A DNA stretch of 49,266 nucleotides from Geoalkalibacter sp. (lineage in GTDB: Bacteria > Desulfobacterota > Desulfuromonadia > Desulfuromonadales > Geoalkalibacteraceae): positions 1 through 49,266 of the forward strand of contig NZ_JAUWAV010000032.1 in NCBI RefSeq assembly GCF_030605225.1, given 5' to 3'. The translations under genes were made by a program, and so were the position numbers. How positions within the stretch are numbered: the stretch's first letter is position 1; each line of letters starts with the position of its first letter. Under the pieces are notes generated by a model that was not told where the DNA came from, did no database searches, and saw only the letters and a program-made list of their open reading frames with translations. Shown here piece by piece: positions 19,756 through 30,006 of the stretch.

Positions 19756-19794
19756 ACAAAAAGCCCGGCGCGTCCTTGTGGACGGCCGGGCTTT
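19756..19794 (-). terminator. Terminator of the secG/tRNA-Leu transcript
   Basis: Long stem AAAGCCCGGC 19760-19769 with GCCGGGCTTT 19785-19794, extended by CGTCC 19771-19775 with GGACG 19780-19784 around a TTGT loop and one bulged base. On the minus strand it is followed by TTTTTGTT. It sits ten bases after the tRNA CCA end. Confidence 0.88.
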
Positions 19795-19803
19795 CATGTT
19801 CGC

Positions 19804-19890
19804 TGGTGCCGAAGAGGAGACTCGAACTCCTACGACCTGTCGGTCACCACCCCCTCAAGATGGCGTGTCTACCAGTTCCACCACTTCGGC
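19804..19890 (-). tRNA. tRNA-Leu (anticodon GAG)
   Basis: An 87-base class II tRNA with encoded CCA (plus-strand TGG at 19804-19806). Acceptor GCCGAAG/CTTCGGC, discriminator A, D-arm GGTGGAACTGGTAGACAC, anticodon stem CCATC/GGTGG with loop TTGAGGG (anticodon GAG, reads CUC and CUU), a long variable arm, and T-arm AGGAGTTCGAGTCTCCT. It closely resembles E. coli leuU, which is also encoded downstream of secG. Its anticodon and discriminator match the specifier and UGGU bulge of the leader at 1-227. Confidence 0.97.
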
Positions 19891-19940
19891 GAACGGATTG
19901 TCTTTATACAGATATAGCTGAGGGATGTCAATAAAATTTC

Positions 19941-20339
19941 TTAGTTCTGGTTGGTCGGCTGCGCGGGAGCGTTTTCGGCCGGTGTCGGCTCGGCAACCGG
20001 TACCGCGGGTTCAGCCGCGGGGGTCGGGCTCGGCGGCAGGGCCTGATCGAGGGCCGGCATGCTCTGCTGCGGCGGAGCGACCATATCGGGCATGATGCTG
20101 CCGGCGCCGGGGCGGCCGGCGAAATAGGACAGCGTCAGGCTGGTGAGCATGAAGATGATGGCGGCGGCACCCGTCAGTTTGCCGAGGAAGCTGCCGGCGC
20201 CGGCGGCGCCGAACACCGTACCGCTTGCGCCGGCGCCGAAGGAGGCGCCGATGCTGGCACCCTTGCCGGCCTGCAGCAGGACGATGATGATCAGGGCGAA
20301 GCAGACCAGGATGTGCAGAAAAACGAGAAGCGTGGTCAT
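19941..20339 (-). CDS. secG: Protein-export membrane protein SecG
   Basis: Small integral subunit of SecYEG. The 132-residue product has two membrane segments (about residues 3-22 and 52-72) around the conserved LLQAGKGASIGASFGAGASG region typical of SecG, plus a Pro/Ala-rich C-terminal tail (about 50 residues). The tail is low-complexity and longer than the core requires. It lies 81 bases after tpiA and 50 bases before tRNA-Leu. Confidence 0.95.
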   Translation of the reverse strand: MTTLLVFLHILVCFALIIIVLLQAGKGASIGASFGAGASGTVFGAAGAGSFLGKLTGAAAIIFMLTSLTLSYFAGRPGAGSIMPDMVAPPQQSMPALDQALPPSPTPAAEPAVPVAEPTPAENAPAQPTNQN

Positions 20340-20420
20340 TCGAAAAACGTTCTCCCATCAAAAGTTTGGCGTTGAACCGGGCAAAACTATCACAGATGAC
20401 GCGGGGAGAAAAGGAGAAAA

Positions 20421-21179
20421 TCAGTTTTTTTCAAACCGGGCGATGCGAATGAAATCCTCAGCCTTGAGACTCGCGCCGCCGACGAGGGTGCCGTCGATGT
20501 CCATCTGCGCCATCAGGCCGTCGACGTTGTCGGGCTTGACGCTGCCGCCGTAGAGAATGCGCACCTGTTCCGCCGCCGGTGTGCCGAAGAGACCGGCGAG
20601 CAGACCGCGCACGAAGGCGTGGGCTTCCTGGGCCTGTTCGCCCGTGGCGGTCTTGCCGGTGCCGATGGCCCACACCGGTTCATAGGCGACCACCACCCCG
20701 AGCATCTGCTCTTCGCTCAGGCCGTCGAGGCCGATCGTCACCTGACGTTGCAACACATCCATCATCGCATCGTTCTCGCGCTCTTCAAGGGTTTCGCCGA
20801 TACAGAAGATGGGCGTCAGCCCTTGAGCGAGCACGGCCTTGATCTTGCGATTGATCAGCTCATCGCCTTCGCCGAAAATCTGGCGGCGCTCGGAGTGGCC
20901 GAGAATGACATGGGAGCAGCCGGCATCCTTGAGCAGGGCAGGGGAAACCTCGCCGGTGAAGGCACCGCTGTTTTCGAAGTAGCAGTTCTGCGCGGCCAGG
21001 GCGATGGGGGAGCCCTTCAGGGTCGAGGCGACGGAGGCAAGGGCGGTGAAGACCGGTGCGACCACGATCTCGACGTCGGTTTGGTCGGCCAGGCCCTGTT
21101 TCAGGGCTTCCACCAGTTCCAGGGCTTCGGGAATGGTCTTGTGCAGCTTCCAGTTGCCGGCGATCACAGGTTTACGCAT
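20421..21179 (-). CDS. tpiA: Triosephosphate isomerase
   Basis: Interconverts dihydroxyacetone phosphate and glyceraldehyde 3-phosphate. The 252-residue product has AGNWKLHKT with Lys11, the catalytic His95 in [13 protein letters not shown], the catalytic Glu in [14 protein letters not shown], and the phosphate-binding [11 protein letters not shown]. It follows pgk with a 15-base gap, so the two are cotranscribed. Confidence 0.98.
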   Translation of the reverse strand: MRKPVIAGNWKLHKTIPEALELVEALKQGLADQTDVEIVVAPVFTALASVASTLKGSPIALAAQNCYFENSGAFTGEVSPALLKDAGCSHVILGHSERRQIFGEGDELINRKIKAVLAQGLTPIFCIGETLEERENDAMMDVLQRQVTIGLDGLSEEQMLGVVVAYEPVWAIGTGKTATGEQAQEAHAFVRGLLAGLFGTPAAEQVRILYGGSVKPDNVDGLMAQMDIDGTLVGGASLKAEDFIRIARFEKN

Positions 21180-21194
21180 ATGGTTTCGTCTCCC

Positions 21195-22385
21195 TCACTT
21201 ATCCGTCAACGCGGCCACGCCGGGCAGCACCTTGCCTTCGAGCAGTTCAAGGGAGGCGCCGCCGCCGGTGGAAATATGCGTCATGCGCTCTTCGAGGCCC
21301 GATTTCTTTACCGCCGAAACCGAGTCGCCCCCCCCAATGATGGTGGTCGCCTGGGATTCGGCCAGGGCGCGGGCCACGGCGAAGGTTCCCTCGGCGAAGG
21401 CGTCGAATTCAAAGACGCCCATGGGTCCGTTCCACACCACGGTGCCGGCGTGGGCCAGGGCTTTCTGGTAGGCGGCGATGGTTCGCGGGCCGATGTCGAG
21501 AGCCATCCAGTCCGCCGGAAAATCGCTGTTGTCGCAGGTGCGGTGTTCGGCATCGGCCTTGAACTCGCGGGCGATGACATGATCCTCGGGCAGCAGCAGG
21601 CTCACCCCCTTCTCCTTGGCCTGGGCGATGAGCCGCCCGGCCAGTTCGATGCGGTCGGCTTCCACCAAAGATTTGCCGACCTCAACACCTTGTGCCTTGA
21701 GGAAGGTGTAGGCCATGCCGCCGCCGATGATCAGGGTGTCGACCTTGGTGAGCAGGTTTTCGATGACGGAGATTTTGTCACTGACCTTGGCGCCGCCGAG
21801 CACGGCGACAAAGGGTCGTTTGGGCGCAGCCAGGGCGCCGCTGAGGTATTCCAGTTCCTTGCCCATGAGAAAGCCGGCCACCGCGGGCTGCAACAGGCGG
21901 GCGACCCCTTCGGTGGAGGCGTGGGCGCGGTGGGCGGTGCCGAAGGCGTCGTTGACGTAAACTTCGGCCAACTCCGCCAGTTGCCGGCTGAACTCGGGAT
22001 CGTTTTTTTCCTCGCCCGGATGAAAGCGCACGTTTTCCAGCAGCAGCACCTCGCCGTCGGCCATTTTGCGGGTCAGGGCGACCACCTCGGCGCCGATGCA
22101 ATCCTTGGCCATGGCCACCGGGCGGCCGAGAAGCTCGGCCAGGTGCGGCGCCACGGGAGCCAGGCTGTATTTGGCCTCGGGCTTGGCCTTGGGGCGACCG
22201 AGATGAGAGGCCAATATCAGGCGGCCGCCTCCTTCGAGAATATAGCGGATGGTCGGCAGGGCGGCGGTGATGCGGGTGTCGTCCTCGATTTCCAGCCGGT
22301 CATTGAGGGGAACATTGAAATCGACGCGGCAGAACACCCGTTTGCCGCGAAAATCGACATCCTCAATGGTCATCTTGCGTGACAT
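21195..22385 (-). CDS. pgk: Phosphoglycerate kinase
   Basis: Transfers phosphate from 1,3-bisphosphoglycerate to ADP. The 396-residue product has [20 protein letters not shown] at residues 20-39, [37 protein letters not shown], and the C-terminal nucleotide motif [18 protein letters not shown] with [16 protein letters not shown] 22385 is followed closely downstream by tpiA; the gap gene ends 90 bases upstream, with a hairpin between. Confidence 0.98.
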   Translation of the reverse strand: MSRKMTIEDVDFRGKRVFCRVDFNVPLNDRLEIEDDTRITAALPTIRYILEGGGRLILASHLGRPKAKPEAKYSLAPVAPHLAELLGRPVAMAKDCIGAEVVALTRKMADGEVLLLENVRFHPGEEKNDPEFSRQLAELAEVYVNDAFGTAHRAHASTEGVARLLQPAVAGFLMGKELEYLSGALAAPKRPFVAVLGGAKVSDKISVIENLLTKVDTLIIGGGMAYTFLKAQGVEVGKSLVEADRIELAGRLIAQAKEKGVSLLLPEDHVIAREFKADAEHRTCDNSDFPADWMALDIGPRTIAAYQKALAHAGTVVWNGPMGVFEFDAFAEGTFAVARALAESQATTIIGGGDSVSAVKKSGLEERMTHISTGGGASLELLEGKVLPGVAALTDK

Positions 22386-22411
22386 GCGTGCGAACCTCCA
22401 GAAGTGAAGTG

Positions 22412-22454
22412 AAAATGAAGAAGGGGCAGGTCTATGATGTCGACCCGCCCCTTC
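22412..22454 (-). terminator. Hairpin/terminator between gap and pgk
   Basis: GAAGGGGC 22420-22427 pairs with GCCCCTTC 22447-22454, extended by GGTC/GACC past one A-C mismatch. On the minus strand CTTCATTTTC follows, a moderate U-tract. There is little room for a separate pgk promoter in the 34 bases after it, so partial read-through and a stoichiometry-setting role are likely. Confidence 0.55.
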
Positions 22455-22475
22455 GGCACATGAACGGCCGACTGC

Positions 22476-23672
<1,197 letters not shown>

Positions 23673-23678
23673 TTATCC

Positions 23679-23707
23679 TTGCCGAATTAGTGATTTTCAG
23701 GTATATA
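23679..23707 (+). promoter_or_regulatory. Candidate promoter for the WalJ-like gene
   Basis: TTGCCG (23679-23684), 17-base spacer, TATATA (23702-23707), 79 bases before the TTG start at 23787. Confidence 0.5.
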
Positions 23708-23786
23708 GGGCACCGCTTCCAGTGCTGTGCGAGGGCCTTCTTTGCACGGCACGTTGTATTTTTGCCCGGCGTGTGGGAGAGCTTAT

Positions 23787-24560
23787 TTGCGGGTCTGTCT
23801 GATTGCGAGCGGCAGCAAGGGGAATGCGATCTACCTCGAAAGCCGGGAAAGTCGGGTTCTCATCGACGCCGGACTGTCGGCAACGGAGCTGTCCCAGCGT
23901 CTGCGACGGATGGGTGTCGAACCCGAAACCCTGGACGCCATCCTTGTTTCCCACGAACACGGCGATCACATGCGGGGCGTCGGGCCTCTGTCTCGCCGCT
24001 ATCGTCTGCCGGTGCACATCAATCCTGAAACCCGCCAGGCATTTCCTGCCTTGGGAACCATCTCCACCATCGAAGAATTTGACGCCGGAGCATCCTTTTG
24101 CTGTCGCGATCTGTGGGTTGAAACCATCCCCCTGACTCACGACGCCGCGCAACCCGTGGGCTATGTGATCAAAACCCGAGAAGGCAAGGTGGGCATCGCG
24201 ACGGATCTGGGCATCGGCACCCGCCTGGTGCGCGAGCGACTCAAAGGCTGCCGGGTGCTGGTCCTGGAAGCTAATCATGATGAAATTCTGCTGCGCGACG
24301 GCCCCTATCCCTGGCCGCTCAAGCAGCGAATCCGCGGCAATCACGGTCATCTCTCCAACGGCGCCTGCGCCGAATTGCTGGCCGATTTGCTGTGGGACGG
24401 GCTTGAGGTGGTGTTTCTCGCCCACCTGAGCGAAACCAACAATCGTGCCGAACTCGCCTTAAGCGAGGTGCAAAGGGTGCTCGACGGCCAAAACTTCTGT
24501 CACCCGCAACTGATCGTCGGCCGGCAGGATGTGCCGAGTTTGTGCGTGGCGCTGACTTAA
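23787..24560 (+). CDS. MBL-fold metallo-hydrolase, YycJ/WalJ-like
   Basis: The 257-residue product has the metallo-beta-lactamase metal motif HEHGDH (His56, His58, Asp60, His61), with a further His in IPLTHDAAQPVGY, Asp in GIATDLGIG, and AHLSETNN near the end. The start RVCLIASGSKGNAIYLES and LIDAGLSATELSQRL match the YycJ/WalJ family; members are thought to be nucleases, but this one is unproven. The start is TTG 23787, with GGGAGAG six bases upstream; an open frame reaches 23727 without a better site. It stands alone, followed by a repeat element and purB. Confidence 0.82.
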   Translation: MRVCLIASGSKGNAIYLESRESRVLIDAGLSATELSQRLRRMGVEPETLDAILVSHEHGDHMRGVGPLSRRYRLPVHINPETRQAFPALGTISTIEEFDAGASFCCRDLWVETIPLTHDAAQPVGYVIKTREGKVGIATDLGIGTRLVRERLKGCRVLVLEANHDEILLRDGPYPWPLKQRIRGNHGHLSNGACAELLADLLWDGLEVVFLAHLSETNNRAELALSEVQRVLDGQNFCHPQLIVGRQDVPSLCVALT

Positions 24561-24574
24561 AACCTAAGTTCATT

Positions 24575-24691
24575 GGGGACGCGGATCAAATCTGATCGAA
24601 TCGGATAAAACAACCAAAACCAGAATCTCTTGAGATTAAAAAGATTTTCATCCGCCTTGATCCGCCTTTATCAGATTTGATCCGCGTCCCC
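24575..24691. repeat. 117-base inverted-repeat element (GGGGACGCGGATCA family)
   Basis: Perfect 22-base terminal inverted repeats: 24575-24596 begins GGGGACGCGGATCA and 24670-24691 is its exact complement. The A/T-rich interior holds further TCCGCCTT units and a possible inner helix. A second, degenerate copy lies at 31499-31585. It has no open frame, so it may be a MITE-like or structural repeat; it lies between two plus-strand genes. Confidence 0.85.
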
Positions 24692-24726
24692 AGATTTTGA
24701 ATTAAAACATCAGGAGTGCTGCAACC

Positions 24727-26022
24727 ATGATCCCACGTTACACTCGTCCGGAAATGGCCCGCATCTGGGAACCCGAAAACCGCTTTCGCATCTGGCTGGA
24801 AATCGAAACCCTGGCCTGCGAGGCCCAGGCTGAACTGGGCGTGATTCCCCGGGAGGCGGTGCGGGTCATCCGCGAGAAGGGCAATTTCGACATCGCGCGC
24901 ATCGATGAGATCGAGGCGGAAGTCAAGCACGACGTCATCGCCTTTCTGACCTCGGTGGCGGAATTCGTCGGTCCCGAGGCGCGCTTCATCCATCAGGGCA
25001 TGACCAGTTCCGACGTGCTCGACACCTGCCTGTCGGTGCAGCTGGTGCAGGCCGCCGATGAGCTGCTGGCCGATCTCGATATGGTCCTCGACTCCATCCG
25101 CGCGCGCGCCTTCGAGCACAAGGATACGGTGTGCATGGGGCGCTCCCACGGCATTCACGCCGAGCCCGTGACCTTCGGTCTCAAGCTGGCGACCTGGCAT
25201 GCCGAGATGCAGCGCAACCGCAAGCGTCTCGAAGTTGCCCGCGCGAACATCGCCACGGGCGCCATTTCCGGTGCCGTGGGCACCTTCGCCAATATCGATC
25301 CGAAGGTCGAGGAGTATGTCTGCCGGAAGATGGGTCTTCAACCCGAACCGGTGTCCACTCAGGTCATTCCCCGCGACCGGCATGCCGAGTATTTCTGCAC
25401 CCTGGCGATCATCGCCTCGTCCCTGGAGCGCATCTCCGTCGAGGTGCGTCACCTGCAGCGCACCGAAGTGCTGGAAGCCGAAGAGTTCTTCAGCAAGGGG
25501 CAGAAGGGCTCCTCGGCCATGCCCCACAAACGCAATCCCATCCTCAGCGAAAACCTTACGGGCCTGGCGCGCCTGGTGCGCGGCTACTGTATTCCGGCGC
25601 TGGAAAACGTGGCGCTCTGGCATGAGCGCGACATCTCCCACTCTTCCGTGGAGCGCAACATCGCCCCCGACGCCACGGTCACTCTCGATTTCGCCCTGCG
25701 CCGCCTCAACGGCCTGATCAAGAATCTGGTGGTCTACCCGCGGAACATGCTGAAAAACCTCAACCAGATGAAGGGCCTGGTGTTTTCCCAGAAGATTCTT
25801 CTCGATCTGACCCAGGCCGGGGTTTCGCGGGAGGATGCCTATCGCTTGGTGCAGCAGAACGCCATGAAGGTCTGGGAGCAGGGCAAGGATTTTCAGGAAG
25901 AGCTGCTGGCTGATCCCGAGGTGGTCAAGGCCCTCGGCGAAGCCAAGATCCGTGAGTCCTTCGACCTGAACTATCACCTCAAGCACGTCGATACTATTTT
26001 TAACCGCGTGTTCGGCGGGTAG
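24727..26022 (+). CDS. purB: Adenylosuccinate lyase PurB
   Basis: Cleaves SAICAR and adenylosuccinate, acting twice in purine synthesis. The 431-residue product carries the fumarase/aspartase superfamily signature GSSAMPHKRNPI (catalytic-loop Ser), plus TSSDVLDTCLSVQL and GRSHGIHAEPVTFG with the catalytic His. ATG 24727 follows CAGGAG. Its stop codon TAG is part of the TAGGGGC word of the repeat cluster that follows, so the cluster abuts the gene with no spacer. Confidence 0.97.
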   Translation: MIPRYTRPEMARIWEPENRFRIWLEIETLACEAQAELGVIPREAVRVIREKGNFDIARIDEIEAEVKHDVIAFLTSVAEFVGPEARFIHQGMTSSDVLDTCLSVQLVQAADELLADLDMVLDSIRARAFEHKDTVCMGRSHGIHAEPVTFGLKLATWHAEMQRNRKRLEVARANIATGAISGAVGTFANIDPKVEEYVCRKMGLQPEPVSTQVIPRDRHAEYFCTLAIIASSLERISVEVRHLQRTEVLEAEEFFSKGQKGSSAMPHKRNPILSENLTGLARLVRGYCIPALENVALWHERDISHSSVERNIAPDATVTLDFALRRLNGLIKNLVVYPRNMLKNLNQMKGLVFSQKILLDLTQAGVSREDAYRLVQQNAMKVWEQGKDFQEELLADPEVVKALGEAKIRESFDLNYHLKHVDTIFNRVFGG

Positions 26023-26121
26023 GGGCAAGGCATGCCTTGCCCAGGGCGACGCATGCGTCGCCCCTACGCCAACTACGCCAACCAGCGATCGGCCCTTGCA
26101 GGGGCGATTCATGAATCGCCC
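26019..26121. repeat. Cluster of three 20-base CATG-centred palindromes
   Basis: Three perfect palindromes lie in 100 bases: GGGCAAGGCATGCCTTGCCC (26023-26042), GGGCGACGCATGCGTCGCCC (26044-26063) and GGGCGATTCATGAATCGCCC (26102-26121). The first two are enclosed by GTAGGGGC 26019-26026 and GCCCCTAC 26060-26067. The unit abuts the purB stop and lies before purL. Similar GTAGGGGC words occur at 3340-3366. This has the look of a dispersed REP-like family; copy number cannot be judged here. Confidence 0.85.
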
Positions 26122-26152
26122 TCGCCAAAACCAGAACCACACAGGAGAATTC

Positions 26153-29143
26153 ATGCCCTGGAGAATCATCGTCGGCTTGAAAGACGGCATTCGTGATGCC
26201 CGCGGCGAGCGGGTGCGACGCGAACTCAGTCGGCATCTGCACATCGAGTTGGAGAGCGTGCGCACCATCGACGTGTACACGGTCGACGCCGCCCTGAGCG
26301 ATGAAGAAGTCGAGGCCGCTGCACGCGGACCCTTCTCCGATGCGGTGATTCAGGAGGTTGCCGTCAATCGCCCCCTGGCGCACGACTTCGACATCCTCAT
26401 CGAGGTCGGCTTTCGCCCCGGCGTGACCGACAATGTGGGACGCACCGCCCGCGAGGCGATTCAATATCTCACCGGGCGCAAATTCGCCGAAGGCGAGGGC
26501 GTCTACACCTCGGTGCAGTACCTGCTCAAGGGGCGCATCGACAAGGCGGCCGCCGAGCGCATCGCCCATGATTTTCTCGGCAATGCCCTGATCCAGCGCT
26601 GGACCATTCTTTCACGCGATGAATTCGATCCCCAGCGCGGCGTGCCGGTGACGGTGCCCAGGGTGGTCAGCACCGCCAGTCCGCAGGTGCGTGAAATCGA
26701 TCTCAAGGTGAGCGACGAGGAATTGCTGCGGATTAGCAAGGAGGGCATGCTGGCCCTCAATCTGGAGGAGATGAAGGCGATTCAGGCCTACATCGCCGAT
26801 CCGGCGGTGGTCGCCCGGCGCAAGCAAGTGGGGTTGGGCGCCAAGCTTACCGACGCCGAACTCGAGGCCCTCGCTCAGACTTGGAGCGAGCACTGCAAGC
26901 ACAAGATCTTCGCCGCGCGCATCGACTATGAGGACGGGCAGGGGGGCCGCGAAACCATCGACTCGCTGTTTCGCAACTTCATCGCCGAAACCACGCGCCT
27001 GGTGCGGCAAAATCTCGGCGACCGGGATTTCTGCCTGTCGGTGTTCAAGGACAACGCCGGGGTGATTCGCTTCAATGAGGATTGGAGCATCGCCTTTAAG
27101 GTCGAAACCCATAACTCGCCCAGCGCCCTGGATCCCTACGGCGGCGCGCTGACCGGCATCGTCGGGGTCAACCGCGATGCCTTTGGTACCGGCATGGGCG
27201 CGCGCCTGCTGTTCAATACCGATGTCTTCTGCTTCGCCTCACCCTTTTACGACAAGCTCCTGCCGCCGCGCCTGCTGCATCCGCGCCGCATCTTCGAGGG
27301 AGTGGTCGAGGGCGTCGAGCATGGCGGCAACAAGAGCGGCATTCCCACGGTCAACGGCTCCATCGTGTTTGACGAGCGCTTTGCCGGCAAGCCCCTGGTC
27401 TACTGCGGCACCGGCTCCATCATGCCCGCCACCCTCAACGGCAAGCCCTGCCATGAGAAGAAAGCGCAGGACGCCGACCGCATCGTCATGGTCGGAGGGC
27501 GTATCGGCAAGGACGGCATCCACGGCGCGACCTTTTCCTCGGAAGAACTCCATGAGGGCTCGCCGGCCACGGCGGTGCAGATCGGCGACCCCATCACCCA
27601 GCGGCGCATGTTCGATTTTCTGCTGGTGGCCCGTGACCGCGGCCTGTACAACTCCATCACCGACAACGGCGCGGGGGGGCTGTCCTCCTCCGTCGGCGAG
27701 ATGTCCGAGGATACCGGCGGTTTCGAGTTGCACCTGGATCGCGCACCGCTCAAATACGCCGGTCTGCAGCCCTGGGAAATTCTAATCTCCGAGGCCCAGG
27801 AGCGCATGACGGTGGCTGTGCCGCCGCACAAGATCGATGAGTTTTTGCAACTGGCCGCCGAGATGGATGTGGAGGCCACGGATCTGGGGGAGTTCACGAC
27901 CTCGGGCTATTTTCACTGCCTCTATGAGGGACGCACCGTCGCCTATCTGGATATGGCATTCCTGCACAAAGGCGTGCCGCAGCTCAAGCTTCCCGCCCGC
28001 TGGCAAACGCCCGAGGAACGCGGCCTGGCGGAGCCGCGCCTGGAGCCGCCCGCGGATTTCAATGACCTGCTTAAGCAATTGCTCGGGCGGCTCAATATCT
28101 GCTCCAAGGAAAGCGTGGTGCGTCGCTACGACCATGAGGTGCAGGCCGGCACCGTGGTCAAGCCCCTGACCGGCGTGGTCAACGACGGCCCTTCGGACGC
28201 CGCGGTGGTGCGTCCCTTGCCCGAGAGTTTCGAGGGCATCGTCGTCGCCCACGGCATCTGTCCACGCTACAGCGACATCGACACCTATGCGATGATGGCC
28301 TGCGCCATCGACGAGGCGTTGCGCAATTACGTGGCCGTCGGAGGCGACATCGCCCATGTGGCGGGTCTCGACAATTTCTGCTGGTGCGACCCGGTGGAGA
28401 GCGAAAAAACGCCCGATGGCGCCTACAAGGCGGCGCAGCTGGTGCGGGCCAACAAGGCCCTGCGCGACTATTGCGTGGCGTTCGGCGTGCCACTGATTTC
28501 TGGCAAGGATTCCATGAAGAACGACTACATGATCGGCGAGAGCAAGATCTCCATCCCGCCGACGGTGCTCTTTTCGGTCATGGGCCGCATGGACGATGTG
28601 CGCCGGGCCGTCACCATGGATGTCAAGGCGCCGGGCGATCTGGTCTATGTGCTCGGCGTCACCCGGGATGAACTGGGTGGCTCCGAATATTACGCGCTGC
28701 GCGGCGAAGTTGGTCGCAACGTGCCGACCGTCGATGCCGCGGCCGCCCTGCGGCTGTTTCGCGCCATCAATCGCGCCCAGGAAGAGGGCGTGCTGGCCTC
28801 CTGTCACGATCTTTCCGACGGCGGCTTGGGCGTGGCTCTGGCCGAAACCGCCTTCGCCGGAGGCTTCGGCATTCGCGCCGATCTGCGCCGGGTGAGAACG
28901 GCGGGCGAGATGGGGGAGGCGCAGATTCTGTTCAGCGAAACCCCCAGTCGTTTCCTGGTCAGCGTCAATCCCGAGGATCGCGTCCGTTTCGAGAGTATTT
29001 TCGCGGATCTGGACCTTTCGCTCATCGGCGAGGTCATTGCCGAGCCGCTGCTCGAGCTGGCTGGTTTGCATGGACAATCCCTGGTGCGCTCTGGTCTGGA
29101 TGAACTCAAGGCCGCCTGGCAGGCGCCTTTGAAGGAGATGTAG
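26153..29143 (+). CDS. purL: Phosphoribosylformylglycinamidine synthase, PurS-like domain fused to PurL
   Basis: ATP-dependent amidation of FGAR to FGAM, using ammonia from the separate PurQ. The 996-residue product is longer than the small PurL (about 720-780) and shorter than the large E. coli enzyme (about 1300). Residues 1-170 look PurS-like (IIVGLKDGIRDARGERV, FDILIEVGFRPGVTDNVGRT); the catalytic core has TWSEHCKHKIFAA and ETHNSPSALDPYGGALTGIVG. The C-terminal glutaminase domain of the large type is absent and encoded as purQ two bases after the stop. I chose ATG 26153 (CAGGAG upstream); a longer frame to 26096 starts inside the repeat. Confidence 0.94.
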   Translation: MPWRIIVGLKDGIRDARGERVRRELSRHLHIELESVRTIDVYTVDAALSDEEVEAAARGPFSDAVIQEVAVNRPLAHDFDILIEVGFRPGVTDNVGRTAREAIQYLTGRKFAEGEGVYTSVQYLLKGRIDKAAAERIAHDFLGNALIQRWTILSRDEFDPQRGVPVTVPRVVSTASPQVREIDLKVSDEELLRISKEGMLALNLEEMKAIQAYIADPAVVARRKQVGLGAKLTDAELEALAQTWSEHCKHKIFAARIDYEDGQGGRETIDSLFRNFIAETTRLVRQNLGDRDFCLSVFKDNAGVIRFNEDWSIAFKVETHNSPSALDPYGGALTGIVGVNRDAFGTGMGARLLFNTDVFCFASPFYDKLLPPRLLHPRRIFEGVVEGVEHGGNKSGIPTVNGSIVFDERFAGKPLVYCGTGSIMPATLNGKPCHEKKAQDADRIVMVGGRIGKDGIHGATFSSEELHEGSPATAVQIGDPITQRRMFDFLLVARDRGLYNSITDNGAGGLSSSVGEMSEDTGGFELHLDRAPLKYAGLQPWEILISEAQERMTVAVPPHKIDEFLQLAAEMDVEATDLGEFTTSGYFHCLYEGRTVAYLDMAFLHKGVPQLKLPARWQTPEERGLAEPRLEPPADFNDLLKQLLGRLNICSKESVVRRYDHEVQAGTVVKPLTGVVNDGPSDAAVVRPLPESFEGIVVAHGICPRYSDIDTYAMMACAIDEALRNYVAVGGDIAHVAGLDNFCWCDPVESEKTPDGAYKAAQLVRANKALRDYCVAFGVPLISGKDSMKNDYMIGESKISIPPTVLFSVMGRMDDVRRAVTMDVKAPGDLVYVLGVTRDELGGSEYYALRGEVGRNVPTVDAAAALRLFRAINRAQEEGVLASCHDLSDGGLGVALAETAFAGGFGIRADLRRVRTAGEMGEAQILFSETPSRFLVSVNPEDRVRFESIFADLDLSLIGEVIAEPLLELAGLHGQSLVRSGLDELKAAWQAPLKEM

Positions 29144-29145
29144 CA

Positions 29146-29976
29146 ATGCCCAAGAAAGTACGCGCCGTCGTCATCGCCGGCAACGGCACCAATTGTGAAC
29201 GCGAAGTGGCCGCGGCCTGCCGCCTGGCCGGTTGCGAGGTGGCCGATATCGTCCATATCGCCGAATTTCTCGCCGGTCGCGCCAACCTTGATGATTACCA
29301 TTTCCTCAATCTGGCCGGCGGATTTCTCGATGGCGACGACCTCGGCAGCGCCAAGGCCGGCGCCAACCGGCTGCTGCATGCCCGCATCGCTGGCAGCGAG
29401 GAGCATCTGAGCGATCAGCTGCGCCGTTTCATCAGTGACGGCAAGCTGATCATGGGGGTATGCAACGGGTTTCAGCTGATGATCAAGATGGGGTTGTTGC
29501 CCGCCCTCGACGGCGACTACCAGACACAGAGCGCCACCCTGACCTTCAACGACGGCGGGCGTTTCGAGGATCGCTGGGCCTACCTCAGGATCGATCCCCA
29601 TTCACCTTGCGTGTTCACCCAGGGCATCAACGGCGTGTACCTGCCGGTGCGCCACGGCGAGGGGAAATTCGTCCCGGCCTCGGATCACATTCTGCATGAG
29701 ATCGAAACACGGCACCTGGCGGTGATGCGCTATTCCGACGCCAATTATCACCGTACCGCCCTCGATTACCCCGCCAACCCCAACGGGTCGGTGGCGGGTA
29801 TCGCCGGCATCTGCGATGAAACGGGGCGGCTCTTTGGCCTCATGCCGCACCCCGAAGCCTATGTGCATCGCACCCACCATCCCCGTTGGACCCGTGAACC
29901 CGGTCTGCCCGAAGAGGGCATGGGCCTGTGGCTGTTTCAGAATGCGGTGCGCTTTGTGCGCGAAAACCTTTTATGA
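29146..29976 (+). CDS. purQ: FGAM synthase glutaminase subunit PurQ
   Basis: Class I glutamine amidotransferase that feeds ammonia to PurL. The 276-residue product has the nucleophile Cys in MGVCNGFQLMIKMG and the His-Glu pair in LMPHPEAYVHRTHHPRW. It is longer than the ~230-residue PurQ of the small-type complex and matches the glutaminase half of the large enzyme in length. ATG 29146 overlaps the AAGGAGATG region at the purL end, with a two-base gap, so the two subunits are cotranslated. Confidence 0.94.
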   Translation: MPKKVRAVVIAGNGTNCEREVAAACRLAGCEVADIVHIAEFLAGRANLDDYHFLNLAGGFLDGDDLGSAKAGANRLLHARIAGSEEHLSDQLRRFISDGKLIMGVCNGFQLMIKMGLLPALDGDYQTQSATLTFNDGGRFEDRWAYLRIDPHSPCVFTQGINGVYLPVRHGEGKFVPASDHILHEIETRHLAVMRYSDANYHRTALDYPANPNGSVAGIAGICDETGRLFGLMPHPEAYVHRTHHPRWTREPGLPEEGMGLWLFQNAVRFVRENLL

Positions 29977-30006
29977 CCGCTTCGGTATCTTTTTACGGGA
30001 GAGCTG

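Noticed and set aside
20619-22382. 587-codon plus-strand frame opposite tpiA and pgk
   Set aside because: It reads across two conserved minus-strand genes and their spacer with low-complexity product.
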